From Candidatus Kryptoniota bacterium (GTDB lineage Bacteria; Bacteroidota; Ignavibacteria; Kryptoniales; JAKASW01), in NCBI GenBank assembly GCA_024641705.1, contig JAHECO010000035.1, positions 1 to 36,369 on the forward strand: a stretch of DNA of 36,369 nucleotides, given 5' to 3'. The notes under the pieces were generated by a model, which made no database searches, had not been told where the DNA came from, and was given only the letters and a program-made list of their open reading frames with translations. A program made the translations under genes and the position numbers. This document shows positions 1 to 8,303 of this stretch, one piece after another (position 1 is the stretch's first letter; every line of letters starts with the position of its first letter).

Positions 1-354
1 GGCCTCAGATACCATGGAGTTGCCCCGCTGATCTCCTCGCTGGTGAACGCAGGGATCATTCAGCCCGTGGCCTATACGCAGAACGAAGTTTTCGACGCGG
101 CGCTCAAGTTTGCCCGGAGCGAGGGAATTATCCCGGCCCCGGAGTCCTCTCATGCCATCCGTGCGGCCATCGACGAAGCTCTCCGGGCCAAGTCGGAAGG
201 GAAGAAAGAGGTCATCGTTTTCAATTTGTCCGGCCACGGCTATTTCGATATGAGCGCGTACGACGATTATCTACAGGGCAAACTGGCCGACAGTTCGGTG
301 GACGAAGAAGAGCTTCAGAGGTATCTTAACCAGCTGCGACACCAGTCTTTCTGA
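1..354 (+). CDS. trpB: Tryptophan synthase beta chain (TrpB2-like), 3' part only
   Basis: The reading frame is open from base 1 to the TGA at 352-354, giving the last 117 residues of a gene that begins outside the window. It opens with [14 protein letters not shown], then an [16 protein letters not shown] stretch, [14 protein letters not shown] and [10 protein letters not shown]. These match the C-terminal part of the PLP-dependent tryptophan synthase beta subunit, especially the TrpB2 subgroup, where the SGHG(Y/H)FD loop and the PESSHA helix line the cofactor and subunit interface. The known reaction is condensation of indole with serine to give tryptophan. The PLP lysine lies upstream and cannot be checked. 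No trpA follows; the next gene is unrelated, which suits TrpB2 proteins, often encoded away from trpA. Assignment as TrpB2 rather than TrpB1 is from remembered sequence style. Confidence 0.85.
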   Translation, partial: GLRYHGVAPLISSLVNAGIIQPVAYTQNEVFDAALKFARSEGIIPAPESSHAIRAAIDEALRAKSEGKKEVIVFNLSGHGYFDMSAYDDYLQGKLADSSVDEEELQRYLNQLRHQSF

Positions 355-484
355 TACAAGATCAAATCTCGTTGTTCATTGTCGGTTTCATCCGCGGTTC
401 TAATCGCATCTGTTCACTGTCATTTCTCGTTTTCTTGATTTTTACCGGAGGCGTTGATAACTTGGAAATGAGCTCAAAATTATA

Positions 485-491
485 GGAGGTG
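485..491 (+). promoter_or_regulatory. Strong ribosome binding site before the YtxH gene
   Basis: GGAGGTG lies five bases before the ATG at 496, a near-perfect match to the anti-Shine-Dalgarno sequence. It fixes the start of the downstream gene. The 141-base gap before it (355-495) probably also holds a promoter, but I see no convincing -35/-10 pair: TTGATT at 435 with TAACTT at 458 has a 17-base spacer but a poor -10. Confidence 0.6.
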
Positions 492-495
492 TATC

Positions 496-876
496 ATGGC
501 ACACGATGATGATGGGTTAGCGAGGGGACTGTTTCTTGGATTCATGGCTGGAAGTGTCATCGGGGCGGTGACTGCTTTGCTCCTTGCTCCAAAAGCGGGA
601 AAAGATTTGCGGAAGGACCTCAAGCAAAAGTCGGACGAACTCAAGGATGCGGCACAAACGCAGCTTGAGACCGCACGCAAGAGGGCTGAAGAGCTTATCA
701 AGGAAGGGCGCAAGCGATCGGACGATCTGATCGGCCAGGCAAAGCAGAAGGCAGAGACTATGTTGTCGGATGCCGAGAAGGCTATCGGTCAGGCGAAGGG
801 CGAGGGAAACAAGCTGAAAGCCGCAGTGAAGGCCGGGACCGATGCGTTCAAGGAAGAGCGAAGCAAAAACAGCTAG
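496..876 (+). CDS. YtxH domain-containing small membrane protein
   Basis: A 126-residue protein. Residues ~10-32 form one hydrophobic, glycine-rich segment (GLFLGFMAGSVIGAVTALLL) followed directly by APKAGKDLRKDL. That is the hallmark of YtxH-family proteins: one N-terminal membrane helix followed by APxxGxxxR. The rest, about residues 40-126, is highly charged and rich in Lys, Glu, Ala and Gln with heptad-like spacing, so it is probably a long amphipathic helix or coiled coil. YtxH proteins are often stress-linked in other bacteria, but their molecular role is not settled. The start is fixed by GGAGGTG at 485-491. The next gene begins 12 bases after the stop and also encodes a one-helix membrane protein, so the two are probably co-transcribed. 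Confidence 0.85.
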   Translation: MAHDDDGLARGLFLGFMAGSVIGAVTALLLAPKAGKDLRKDLKQKSDELKDAAQTQLETARKRAEELIKEGRKRSDDLIGQAKQKAETMLSDAEKAIGQAKGEGNKLKAAVKAGTDAFKEERSKNS

Positions 877-888
877 AAGGATAAGACC

Positions 889-1275
889 GTGGCGACAATC
901 TTCTTAGTAGTGGCCTCGGTTGCCCTGCTGGCAATCGCGGCGGCAAGTGTCTATTCAATCATTCTAATGAACGACGCCAAGAAGGTGCTCAACCAGCTGG
1001 AGGTTTCGGTACGCGAGATTTCCGAGACCTCGCGTCCTCTGCTTGAGAATTCGGGCGTCATCACCGGAAAGTTAAGGACAATTGCCGAAAGCGTGGACGG
1101 CGAAGTTACGAATGTCAAAACGGCGGTCGATTCGCTCGTGACAGCTGTCGAGGACCTCGTCGACCTTGAAAAAAGAGTGAAATCACGAATCGAAGACCCG
1201 ATCATGGACACTGCGGGATATCTCGCGGCCATCACCAAGGGAATCAGGGTTTTCCTGCGTGTTCTGAAAGACTGA
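889..1275 (+). CDS. DUF948-like one-helix membrane protein
   Basis: A 128-residue protein starting at GTG 889, 12 bases after the YtxH stop; an AGAAGGA-like ribosome site lies at 875-881. Residues 2-26 are a hydrophobic helix (ATIFLVVASVALLAIAAASVYSII). A helical, heptad-rich region follows, with repeated L/V/I and E/D/K (LNQLEVSVREISETSRPLL). This is the layout of DUF948 (general stress protein) family members, which commonly sit beside ytxH genes. The polypeptide is probably anchored in the inner membrane with a coiled-coil tail. The family's function is unknown. The GTG start is the only reasonable one, because the hydrophobic helix begins immediately after it. Confidence 0.75.
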   Translation: MATIFLVVASVALLAIAAASVYSIILMNDAKKVLNQLEVSVREISETSRPLLENSGVITGKLRTIAESVDGEVTNVKTAVDSLVTAVEDLVDLEKRVKSRIEDPIMDTAGYLAAITKGIRVFLRVLKD

Positions 1276-1281
1276 TTCCAC

Positions 1282-1316
1282 CCGGCTAAGAAAAACATTT
1301 CCGGGAAGCCGGTTTT
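1282..1316 (+). terminator. Weak candidate terminator before the EF-G2-like gene
   Basis: CCGGCT (1282-1287) can pair with AGCCGG (1307-1312), followed at once by TTTT (1313-1316). The loop is 19 bases and the T run is short, so this is at best a weak terminator or attenuator between the DUF948 gene and the GTPase gene. Confidence 0.3.
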
Positions 1317-1347
1317 CCTGATTTCCTGATCGGAAGAAGGAGAGAAT

Positions 1348-3444
1348 ATGAAGGAATATCTTCCATCCAATCTGAGAAACGTAGCACTAGTCGGCCATGG
1401 CGGGTGCGGCAAAACCACCTTTGCAGAAGCGACACTCTTTGCAGCGGGCGTCACCAACCGGATGGGCACGGTGGCGGAAGGCAATACGGTTTCCGACTAT
1501 AACCACGACGAGATCGAAAGGAAGTTCTCGGTAAGTACCTCTTTGCTCCACACCGAGTGGCGCGACCTGAAGTTCAATATACTCGATCCGCCGGGATACC
1601 CGGATTTTCTCGGCGAAGTGAAGGCGGCCCTCCGTGTCTCTGACCTCGCCATCGTTCTCGTAAAATCGGTGGAAGGGATTGAGGTCGGAACCGAGATTGA
1701 CTGGGGATTCACGAAGGAATACAAGACACCCGCACTCTTCGTCATCAGCAAGGCCGACTCAGAAAACTCGGCTTTCGGGAAAACACTCCAGCAGATAAAG
1801 GACAGGATCACTCATGACGTCGCGGCCGTGCAGTTCCCGGCCAACGAGGGGACCGGTTTCGACTCCGTCGTGGATGTACTTAAGATGAAGCTGCTGAAGT
1901 TCAATTCCGACTCCAAGGGAAGTTACTCGGAAGAGGAGATACCCGCTTCACTCAAGGGGACTGCGGAAAAATACCGCGAAGAGCTCCTCGAACAGCTTTC
2001 CGAAACCGATGAGAGCCTTCTGAACTCTTTCCTCGAGAACGGGAAACTGACCGACGAACAGATTACCACGGGTCTCCGGAACGCGATTGCCGGAAGAAAG
2101 ATGTTCCCGGCCTTTGCTGCGGCTGGTCAACGACTGACGGGGGTCGCATCTATTCTGGATTTCATTTCCGATTACGGGCCTTCCCCCGACGTGATGCCGC
2201 CGGCTGCCGGCCAAAAGGCGAACGGCTCACACGAAGACGTGGTCGTCCCGTGCGATCCCGGAGCTGACACTGCGCTGTTCATTTTCAAAACGATCTCTGA
2301 AAGGAACATCGGCGAACTCTCGCTGTTCAGGGTCTATTCCGGGATCGTGATGCCGGGGATGGATCTCGTAAACCAGGTGAACGGGAAGTCCGAACGGCTC
2401 GGTACGCTGTACGTCCTCAACGGCAAGGACCGAAAAGAAGCACCGAAGGTCGTTGCCGGCGATATCGGGGCGGTCGTCAAGCTGAAGGATACTCATACGA
2501 ACAATACTCTCTCCGGGAAGAATAACCCGGTGGCGATGAAGAAGATCGATTTTCCTCCCCCTATAATGAGAGTAGCTATTGTTTCGAAGAACCGCCACGA
2601 TGAAGACAAAGTCGCTTCAGGCCTGCACGCGCTGCACGAGGAAGATCCGACGTTTCTCGTCGAGGTTGATCCCGAGCTGAAACAGACCGTGCTCAGCGGG
2701 CAGGGAGAAATGCATCTGCAGGTCGTCGTGAAACGGCTGAAGGAACGGTACGGCGTCGAGGTTGAGATGGTTGAGCCGGATATCCCATACCGCGAGACCA
2801 TCCGCGGCGTTGCTGCGGACTCGGAGTATAAACACAAGAAACAATCGGGCGGGCGAGGGCAGTACGGCCATGTACATTTGAAACTTGAACCCCTGCAGAG
2901 AGGCAAAGGGTTCGAATTTGTCGATGAGGTTGTCGGCGGAGTCGTTCCCGGACGCTTCATTCCGGCGGTCGAAAAGGGCGTCGTCGACGCGATGGAACGC
3001 GGGGTTATCTCCGGACACAAGGTGGTAGACGTTAGGGTGACGCTCTTCGACGGTTCTTTCCATCCCGTCGACTCGGATGAAATCTCTTTCAAGATAGCGG
3101 GGTCCATGTCATTCAGGAAAGGATTCAAGGAAGCCAAGCCTATACTGCTTGAACCGATCTACGAACTCGAGGTCGTTGTACCGGACGAACACATGGGCGA
3201 CATAATGGGCGACATCTCCGGACGACGCGGAAAGATTCTGGGCATGGAAGCCGAAGGAACGAACCAGAAGATCAAGGCGCAGGTGCCGTTGAAGGAACTG
3301 TACAAGTACGCAAATGTCGTGAGGAGTATGACGCAGGGGCGCGGCGTCTTCGGGCAGAAGTTTTCTCACTACGAAGAAGTTCCCAAAGACGTTGCCGACA
3401 AGATCATAGCCGATGCTCAGAAAGAGAAAGTCGAGCAGGAATAG
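1348..3444 (+). CDS. EF-G2-like translation-factor GTPase
   Basis: A 698-residue protein with the five-domain EF-G architecture. The P-loop GHGGCGKTT is at residues 16-24. G3 is DPPGYPDF at 80-87, and G4 is SKAD at 134-137. Later come the EF-G domain II, the domain IV block with GGRGQYGHV and GGVVPGRFIPAVEKG, and a C-terminal domain V ending near TQGRGVFGQKFSHYEEVP. Canonical EF-G has DTPGH in G3 and NKxD in G4. Here the catalytic His is Tyr and the Asn is Ser. From memory this matches the EF-G2 paralog class (for example Thermus EF-G-2, which has DAPGY), so it is a family trait and not damage. EF-G2 roles are poorly defined; a housekeeping fusA is expected elsewhere. AAGGAGAG precedes the ATG. 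Confidence 0.88.
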   Translation: MKEYLPSNLRNVALVGHGGCGKTTFAEATLFAAGVTNRMGTVAEGNTVSDYNHDEIERKFSVSTSLLHTEWRDLKFNILDPPGYPDFLGEVKAALRVSDLAIVLVKSVEGIEVGTEIDWGFTKEYKTPALFVISKADSENSAFGKTLQQIKDRITHDVAAVQFPANEGTGFDSVVDVLKMKLLKFNSDSKGSYSEEEIPASLKGTAEKYREELLEQLSETDESLLNSFLENGKLTDEQITTGLRNAIAGRKMFPAFAAAGQRLTGVASILDFISDYGPSPDVMPPAAGQKANGSHEDVVVPCDPGADTALFIFKTISERNIGELSLFRVYSGIVMPGMDLVNQVNGKSERLGTLYVLNGKDRKEAPKVVAGDIGAVVKLKDTHTNNTLSGKNNPVAMKKIDFPPPIMRVAIVSKNRHDEDKVASGLHALHEEDPTFLVEVDPELKQTVLSGQGEMHLQVVVKRLKERYGVEVEMVEPDIPYRETIRGVAADSEYKHKKQSGGRGQYGHVHLKLEPLQRGKGFEFVDEVVGGVVPGRFIPAVEKGVVDAMERGVISGHKVVDVRVTLFDGSFHPVDSDEISFKIAGSMSFRKGFKEAKPILLEPIYELEVVVPDEHMGDIMGDISGRRGKILGMEAEGTNQKIKAQVPLKELYKYANVVRSMTQGRGVFGQKFSHYEEVPKDVADKIIADAQKEKVEQE

Positions 3445-3487
3445 TAGCATCCCGATGACGGAAAGATAGGACAAACTACTCAAGCGT

Positions 3488-3994
3488 ATGGAAAGATTGT
3501 GGTCGCCCTGGAGGTCGAAGTACATAGAGTCCTTCTCAGAAAAGAAAAACGGGCGTGAAAACAGATGTATCTTCTGCGACAAACTCTCCGAGAGAGATGA
3601 CGGGAAAAACCTGATTATCTACCGGGGGGCTTTGAGTGCGATCGTCATGAACATTTATCCCTACAACAGCGGCCATCTCCTTATAGTCCCCTTCGCCCAC
3701 AAGGCGACTTTCGAGGAATTGACCGACGGGGAAAATTCCGACGTGATGAGTCAAACCCGTCTGGCAATCAGACTCTTGCGGCAAACGTCTCACCCCGACG
3801 GTTTCAATTTCGGAGCGAATCTCGGAAGGACCGGTGGTGCCGGAATCGCCGAACATGTCCACTTTCATGTTGTCCCGCGATGGAACGGAGACGTGAATTT
3901 TATGCCCGTTCTGGCCGACGCGAAGGTGATATCGGAAGGACTGGAACAAACGTACAAGAAGCTGACCGACGCACTGAACTCTATGAAGTTGTAG
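3488..3994 (+). CDS. HIT family nucleotide hydrolase/phosphorylase (Ap4A-type)
   Basis: A 168-residue protein of the histidine-triad superfamily. The triad HVHFH is at residues 123-127, with His125 the expected nucleophile, followed by VVPRW. A CIFC pair at 27-30 together with the N-terminal MERLWSPWRSKYI is typical of the branch that includes actinobacterial diadenosine tetraphosphate (Ap4A) phosphorylases; the cysteines probably help bind zinc. Other family blocks are NIYPYNSGHLLIVP (about 65-78) and NLGRTGGAGIAEH before the triad. The expected role is cytosolic cleavage of dinucleoside polyphosphates. Whether it is a hydrolase or a phosphorylase cannot be read from sequence. It sits 43 bases after the GTPase gene, probably in the same transcript. 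An ATG at 3488 with little ribosome site is used; no better start is visible. Confidence 0.85.
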   Translation: MERLWSPWRSKYIESFSEKKNGRENRCIFCDKLSERDDGKNLIIYRGALSAIVMNIYPYNSGHLLIVPFAHKATFEELTDGENSDVMSQTRLAIRLLRQTSHPDGFNFGANLGRTGGAGIAEHVHFHVVPRWNGDVNFMPVLADAKVISEGLEQTYKKLTDALNSMKL

Positions 3995-4002
3995 CCCATC
4001 GT

Positions 4003-4035
4003 AGCCTCGTTGGGGCGAAACCGCGAAATGAGGCT
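4003..4035. other. Stem-loop after the HIT gene
   Basis: AGCCTCGTT (4003-4011) pairs with AATGAGGCT (4027-4035) through nine base pairs including one G-U, with a 15-base loop. There is no T run after it, so it may be a transcript-end or processing hairpin rather than an intrinsic terminator. The 124-base gap to the next gene is otherwise featureless. Confidence 0.35.
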
Positions 4036-4118
4036 TAATCAAATTACCCGCTCGAGAGGAGTCCCTGGCACGACGGAAGTGTCGGCCAAAAGGGCTAAAT
4101 TGTGGCGCAATTCAAAAT

Positions 4119-5282
4119 ATGGCTGGAGACGGCGTGGCATATAAAATACTTTTCATATTTGGGACGAGGCCGGAAGCGATAAAGATGGCACCCCTTGTAA
4201 AGGAGGTGCAGAAATCCCGGTCGTTTCACGCGAGCATCTGCGTAACCGCCCAGCACAGACAGATGCTCGATCAGGTCCTTCGGATCTTTCAGATCGTCCC
4301 GGATCACGACCTGAATATCATGACGGCCAACCAGAGCCTGTTCGATCTCACCGGGAGGATAATTTCCAGGCTTAGGGGGATACTCGACGACGAGAAGCCT
4401 GACCTTGTTGTGGTCCAGGGCGACACGACGACTACGTTTGCGGGGGCTCTCGCGTCTTACTATGCGCGCATCGCCGTCGCCCACCTGGAGGCCGGACTCC
4501 GCACTCATAACAAGTTCGCACCTTTCCCGGAGGAGATTAACAGGAGGATCACAAGCGTCATCGCCGATATCCATCTTGCCCCCACAGAATGGGCGAAGGA
4601 GAACCTCCTGAGAGAGAACGTCGACAAGCGGAAGATTTTCGTGACGGGCAATACGGTGATCGATGCGCTTCTGCACGTCGTGGATTATCTGCGGAAATCG
4701 AAACCCGACTTCGGAACTCTCTTCAAAGGAATCGACCTTTCCAAACGTATCGTGCTGATTACAGGTCACAGGCGCGAGAATTTCGGCGAAGGGTTCAGGA
4801 ACATTTGTGAATCGATAAGCGAGCTCGCCGGCAAATTCCCCGATGTTGAATTTGTCTACCCGGTGCATTTCAACCCGAACGTGCGGGAGCCCGTCAACAG
4901 GATACTGAAAGGCATTGCCAACGTCCACCTGATAGAACCTCTGGATTACGAGCCCTTCGTCTATGCGATGGACAGGTCGTGCATAATCCTGACCGACTCC
5001 GGCGGCGTGCAGGAGGAGGCGCCTTCGCTCGGGAAGCCGGTGCTCGTTATGCGTGACACGACCGAGCGCCCCGAGGCGGTCGACGCGGGTACAGTGAAAC
5101 TGGTTGGAACCGACAAACACAAAATTGTCGGCGGCGTGACGAAGCTCCTGACCGACGAAAAGGAATACACGACCATGAGCCGCGCCCACAACCCGTACGG
5201 AGACGGCAAGGCGTCAGCGAGAATTATAAAGATATTTGAAGATTATCTTAATAGTAATTTCTCCCCAAAACCGGAGCTATAG
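4119..5282 (+). CDS. wecB: UDP-N-acetylglucosamine 2-epimerase (non-hydrolysing)
   Basis: A 387-residue cytosolic GT-B-fold enzyme that interconverts UDP-GlcNAc and UDP-ManNAc, supplying ManNAc sugars for surface polysaccharide. Visible family blocks in order: FGTRPEAIKMAPLVKEV near the N terminus; VQGDTTTTFAGALASYY; VAHLEAGLRT; PFPEEINRR; TGHRRENFGEGF; YPVHFNPNVREPV; and TDSGGVQEEAPSLGKPVLV with MRDTTERPEA. All expected active-site motifs are intact and the length is normal. The ATG at 4119 lacks a ribosome site, while GTG at 4134 has GGAG five bases upstream (4125-4128) and would start the protein five residues later, just before the first strand. I think 4134 may be the true start. The following HAD gene begins close behind, suggesting an envelope-sugar operon. 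Confidence 0.93.
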   Translation: MAGDGVAYKILFIFGTRPEAIKMAPLVKEVQKSRSFHASICVTAQHRQMLDQVLRIFQIVPDHDLNIMTANQSLFDLTGRIISRLRGILDDEKPDLVVVQGDTTTTFAGALASYYARIAVAHLEAGLRTHNKFAPFPEEINRRITSVIADIHLAPTEWAKENLLRENVDKRKIFVTGNTVIDALLHVVDYLRKSKPDFGTLFKGIDLSKRIVLITGHRRENFGEGFRNICESISELAGKFPDVEFVYPVHFNPNVREPVNRILKGIANVHLIEPLDYEPFVYAMDRSCIILTDSGGVQEEAPSLGKPVLVMRDTTERPEAVDAGTVKLVGTDKHKIVGGVTKLLTDEKEYTTMSRAHNPYGDGKASARIIKIFEDYLNSNFSPKPEL

Positions 5283-5292
5283 CCTGCGTCCC

Positions 5293-5955
5293 GTGGATAA
5301 ACACTCGCTTTTCCTTTTCGATCTCGACGGTACTTTGACCGAAACACATCAGCTAATATTCGACAGCTTCAACCATGTGCTCATGAAGTATAAGTCTATC
5401 CAGATGACCCCCGCACAAATACTGTCGTACTTCGGCCCTCCCGAAGAAGTGTGCATAAGAAACATGATGGACGGAATTGATTTCGATCCCGTGTGGAAGG
5501 ATTTTCTGGAATACTACCGTTCACATCTCGGAGAGAGTATCGTCTTCGAAGGCATAAAGGGACTCCTAGAGCAATTGAAAAAACGGGGGAAGCTCATCGG
5601 TGTCTTCACCGCCAAGGGAACGAGCACTGCCGAGATCACTCTGGAATTCCATGGGCTCAGGAGTCTTTTCGACATCGTCGTGACAGGGTCGGTCGTAAAG
5701 AACCACAAACCCAATCCGGAGGGGATCGAGATCGCCCTGGACAGACTCGGCATAATGCCTGAGGATACAATTGTCATTGGAGACTCGCCCTCGGACTACA
5801 AGGCAGCCGCTTCCGCGGGCACAGATTTTATCGCCGTTCTTTACGACAACGTCTCGAGAAATCGCTTCAGTAACCTGGACTGCAGAAAAGCCGCATCGGT
5901 TTCCGAACTGTCGGGGCTTCTGCTGGGCCGGGGGGATTGCGGGGATAGAAGATGA
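5293..5955 (+). CDS. HAD-superfamily phosphatase (PpaX/Gph-like)
   Basis: A 220-residue protein if started at GTG 5293. HAD motif I is FDLDGTLTE, with nucleophile Asp10 and acid Asp12. Motif II lies in GVFTAKGTS, motif III is the Lys in VVKNHKPNPEG, and motif IV is IVIGDSPSDYKAA. An alpha-helical cap lies between motifs I and II (about residues 17-90), as in the pyrophosphatase PpaX and phosphoglycolate phosphatase group. The substrate is unknown. An in-frame TTG at 5236 would add 19 residues but overlaps the epimerase gene by 47 bases and has no homology-like content, so I prefer 5293, ten bases after the epimerase stop. The stop overlaps the next start (ATGA, 5952-5955), so translation is probably coupled. 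Confidence 0.8.
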   Translation: MDKHSLFLFDLDGTLTETHQLIFDSFNHVLMKYKSIQMTPAQILSYFGPPEEVCIRNMMDGIDFDPVWKDFLEYYRSHLGESIVFEGIKGLLEQLKKRGKLIGVFTAKGTSTAEITLEFHGLRSLFDIVVTGSVVKNHKPNPEGIEIALDRLGIMPEDTIVIGDSPSDYKAAASAGTDFIAVLYDNVSRNRFSNLDCRKAASVSELSGLLLGRGDCGDRR

Positions 5956-7307
5956 AGTTCACGCAGTTCGACAGATATTCACGTTATCTAAAGGCGGCCG
6001 CGCTCCTTATCGCGTTCCTGACATATTGGACGTTCCGCGACCTCGAGCTTTCCGGCGTTTACTCTTACGTGGCCCAGGGCGATGTCCTGCGTTCTGCGCT
6101 GATGAGCGGTCTGGTATCGACAAGATCGGTCATCTGGGATTTCTTCGGGCTGCTGGACAGGTTCTTCACCCCTCATACGGTCACACTATTGCGAGCTGCC
6201 GGGTTGGTGCTGACGGTACTCGATCTGTACCTCCTTGCGAAACTCCTGGATTATATCCTGGGTCAAAAGTTTTGGGGGTTCCTGGCAATGTTCTTGGGTG
6301 CACTCTCTCCGTTTGCTATCGTGGCATCGGTCTCCGGCAGTCCCGCGGCGGCAGCGGCGGCGCTCGTGCTTCTCTTCCTGATGTCGTTGTATAGAAACCA
6401 GTACATGTACGCGGGCTTGCTGGCAGGGGTCTGTTACGCGGCCAACCTCCCCGGTCTAATCATGTTCCTGATCGCTCTTCTTGACCTTCTTCAGAACTTT
6501 CAGGACAGGAAGAAGATGGTGTCGAAGATCCTCTCGACGACAGCTGCGTTCATGGGCGTTCTCGCCCTCGTGTATCTGTACTCGCTTTATACGGGGAGCG
6601 CGAGATTGTTTTCGATACCCGTCGGAGAACGCGACCTGAGCTGGAGCCTCGTGGGAGTACTGCCGTTGGTCGTTGCAAACCTGCTCAACGTCGTTGGGAT
6701 CGGGTATCTCATTGCGAAACGCAGATATGACGTATACAGGACGCACTTTCACACGCTCATGATGTGGATTACCTCCTGTGCCATGTGCATCATCCAGCCG
6801 TCGACGCTGAATCTTCTCTCTGCTCTCATAGTGTCCATCGTTCTGGCCGTTTTCTTCCTGCAGGGTTTCAGCTCGCTCTGGACGTTCAGACTGATTTCGG
6901 CGGAGACGTTCTTGTTTTTCTTCGTCACCGTTTTTCTCTTCGGCGATTTGTACGCCAACAACGCGTTTTTGAAGGACTCCGTCCTTGATGGTACCTACCA
7001 GAGGACCGAAGCGGTGAGCGACGTTATGAGATCCGTGGCGCGGACGCGGACCGATGCGTTGCTTGCGAGTAACTTTGTCCCCGCCGAGCTCTCCGTAAAG
7101 CTCGGGAGGCAGGTGATCGCGGTCGACGAGGGCTTGTCCGCGCTGGACCGCTTCGGGGAACCGGGATCGGCGATAATTTACGTCGCCAAGCGCTCATCGC
7201 GGGTTGATACCCTGTCAAGCGGGTGCAGGATAATACTCAATACTTCCTTCTCTGAAATGGGGAAGACTTATTTCGTACAGGTAGCAGAATGCGGGGAGAA
7301 CAAATGA
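5952..7307 (+). CDS. Polytopic membrane protein, possibly GT-C glycosyltransferase-like
   Basis: A 451-residue protein of unrecognised family. About ten hydrophobic segments are visible: near residues 14-26, 80-100, 105-125, 130-145, 150-180, 195-215, 230-255, 270-285, 290-305 and 312-330. A soluble C-terminal part of roughly 115 residues follows. The arrangement, many helices and then a small soluble tail, resembles GT-C fold lipid-linked sugar transferases and their degenerate relatives, and the first extracytoplasmic loop contains acidic residues (RDLELSG). No diagnostic motif confirms activity. Context supports envelope glycan work: it overlaps the HAD gene upstream (ATGA) and the oxidoreductase downstream (ATGA), and a UDP-sugar epimerase lies two genes before it. 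The function is inferred only. Confidence 0.55.
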   Translation: MKFTQFDRYSRYLKAAALLIAFLTYWTFRDLELSGVYSYVAQGDVLRSALMSGLVSTRSVIWDFFGLLDRFFTPHTVTLLRAAGLVLTVLDLYLLAKLLDYILGQKFWGFLAMFLGALSPFAIVASVSGSPAAAAAALVLLFLMSLYRNQYMYAGLLAGVCYAANLPGLIMFLIALLDLLQNFQDRKKMVSKILSTTAAFMGVLALVYLYSLYTGSARLFSIPVGERDLSWSLVGVLPLVVANLLNVVGIGYLIAKRRYDVYRTHFHTLMMWITSCAMCIIQPSTLNLLSALIVSIVLAVFFLQGFSSLWTFRLISAETFLFFFVTVFLFGDLYANNAFLKDSVLDGTYQRTEAVSDVMRSVARTRTDALLASNFVPAELSVKLGRQVIAVDEGLSALDRFGEPGSAIIYVAKRSSRVDTLSSGCRIILNTSFSEMGKTYFVQVAECGENK

Positions 7308-8302
7308 ACGGGAAAGTGAAGATAGGTGTGATCGGCGTCGGACATCTCGGCCAGACTCACGCAAGGCTCTTGAAGCAGGTTGAAGCCGCGCAGCTTGTCG
7401 GCGTTTACGATACAGAGACGACCAGGTCGGCGAGCATCGCCGGGGAGCTCGGCGTGAAGTCGTTCAGCTCTGTGGATGAGCTCGCAGACTCTGTGGATGC
7501 CGTCTCGATTGTGGCTCCTACGAGCTTCCACCACGAGCTGGCCGTCGGCCTGATGAACCGCGGGAAACACTGCTTCATAGAAAAGCCCGTGGCCGCCACG
7601 GTAGAGGATGCCGAGAGCATATGCGCTCTCGCCGACCGGACGAAAGTGAAGGTGCAGGTCGGGCATATCGAGAGGTTCAACCCCGCTGTTCTAGCGCTGT
7701 CGCATCTCAAGCTCGAGCCGATGTTCGTGGAGTGTCACCGGCTGGCGCAGTTCAAGCCGCGCGGGATCGACGTCGCGGTCGTTCTCGACTTGATGGTACA
7801 CGACATCGACCTGATACTGAACTTCGTGAAGAGTCCCGTGACCAGCATAGATGCGAGCGGCGTCGGCGTGATTTCAGATACGGTGGACATCGCCAACGCC
7901 AGGGTCAAATTCGCAAGCGGTGCTGTCGCCAACCTGACCTCGAGCCGCATATCGCAGCACCCCATGCGCAAGATGAGGATGTTCCAGCGCGACGGCTACA
8001 TCTCCATAGACTTCGCGGAGGGAATTGCTGAGGTTTACCGGGCGACGAAACCCAACGCGGCCGCGGCTTCCGGACTTACTCTCGGCACAATAGGTGTGGG
8101 GGACGCAGCCCGGGTGGTGACATACGAGCAGCCCGAGCCGCCGCAGGTAAATTCGCTGAAGATGGAACTTGAACTCTTTCTGAAAAGCATTTTGGAAGAT
8201 ACTCCGACCGCCGTGAGTCCGCAGGAAGCGCTTAAAGTAATGGCGGTCGCGGATACAATTGTCAGGCAAATTGATGAATCGAAACGGCTCTTAAGTCTGT
8301 AG
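7304..8302 (+). CDS. Gfo/Idh/MocA family NAD(P)-dependent oxidoreductase
   Basis: A 332-residue protein with an N-terminal Rossmann domain (KIGVIGVGHLGQTHARLL, GxGxxG type) and the family EKPVAAT signature (…KHCFIEKPVAAT), which holds the conserved Lys. The C-terminal domain has GHIERFNPAV and DLMVHDIDLIL, with HDID carrying the usual catalytic His. Members dehydrogenate or reduce sugars, including UDP-sugars; the GHIERFNP style resembles versions found beside lipid A or UDP-GlcNAc genes, such as GnnA-like 3-dehydrogenases. The sugar is not determined. An upstream ATG at 7289 is possible, but ATG 7304 has GGGGAGA just before it and overlaps the previous stop (ATGA), so I chose it. The epimerase, membrane protein and this enzyme fit a nucleotide-sugar pathway. 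Confidence 0.85.
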   Translation: MNGKVKIGVIGVGHLGQTHARLLKQVEAAQLVGVYDTETTRSASIAGELGVKSFSSVDELADSVDAVSIVAPTSFHHELAVGLMNRGKHCFIEKPVAATVEDAESICALADRTKVKVQVGHIERFNPAVLALSHLKLEPMFVECHRLAQFKPRGIDVAVVLDLMVHDIDLILNFVKSPVTSIDASGVGVISDTVDIANARVKFASGAVANLTSSRISQHPMRKMRMFQRDGYISIDFAEGIAEVYRATKPNAAAASGLTLGTIGVGDAARVVTYEQPEPPQVNSLKMELELFLKSILEDTPTAVSPQEALKVMAVADTIVRQIDESKRLLSL

Positions 8303-8303
8303 A

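Noticed and set aside
435-463. Possible promoter TTGATT-17-TAACTT before the YtxH gene
   Set aside because: The -10 matches only three of six consensus positions; too weak to list as a feature.
4095-5189. Long minus-strand open frame (364 codons) opposite the epimerase gene
   Set aside because: It is the antisense of a gene with complete WecB motifs; its translation is Arg/His-rich with no domain, as expected from a GC-rich shadow.
5771-6394. 207-codon plus-strand frame across the HAD/membrane-protein junction
   Set aside because: It overlaps two better-supported genes joined by an ATGA overlap and has no motif.
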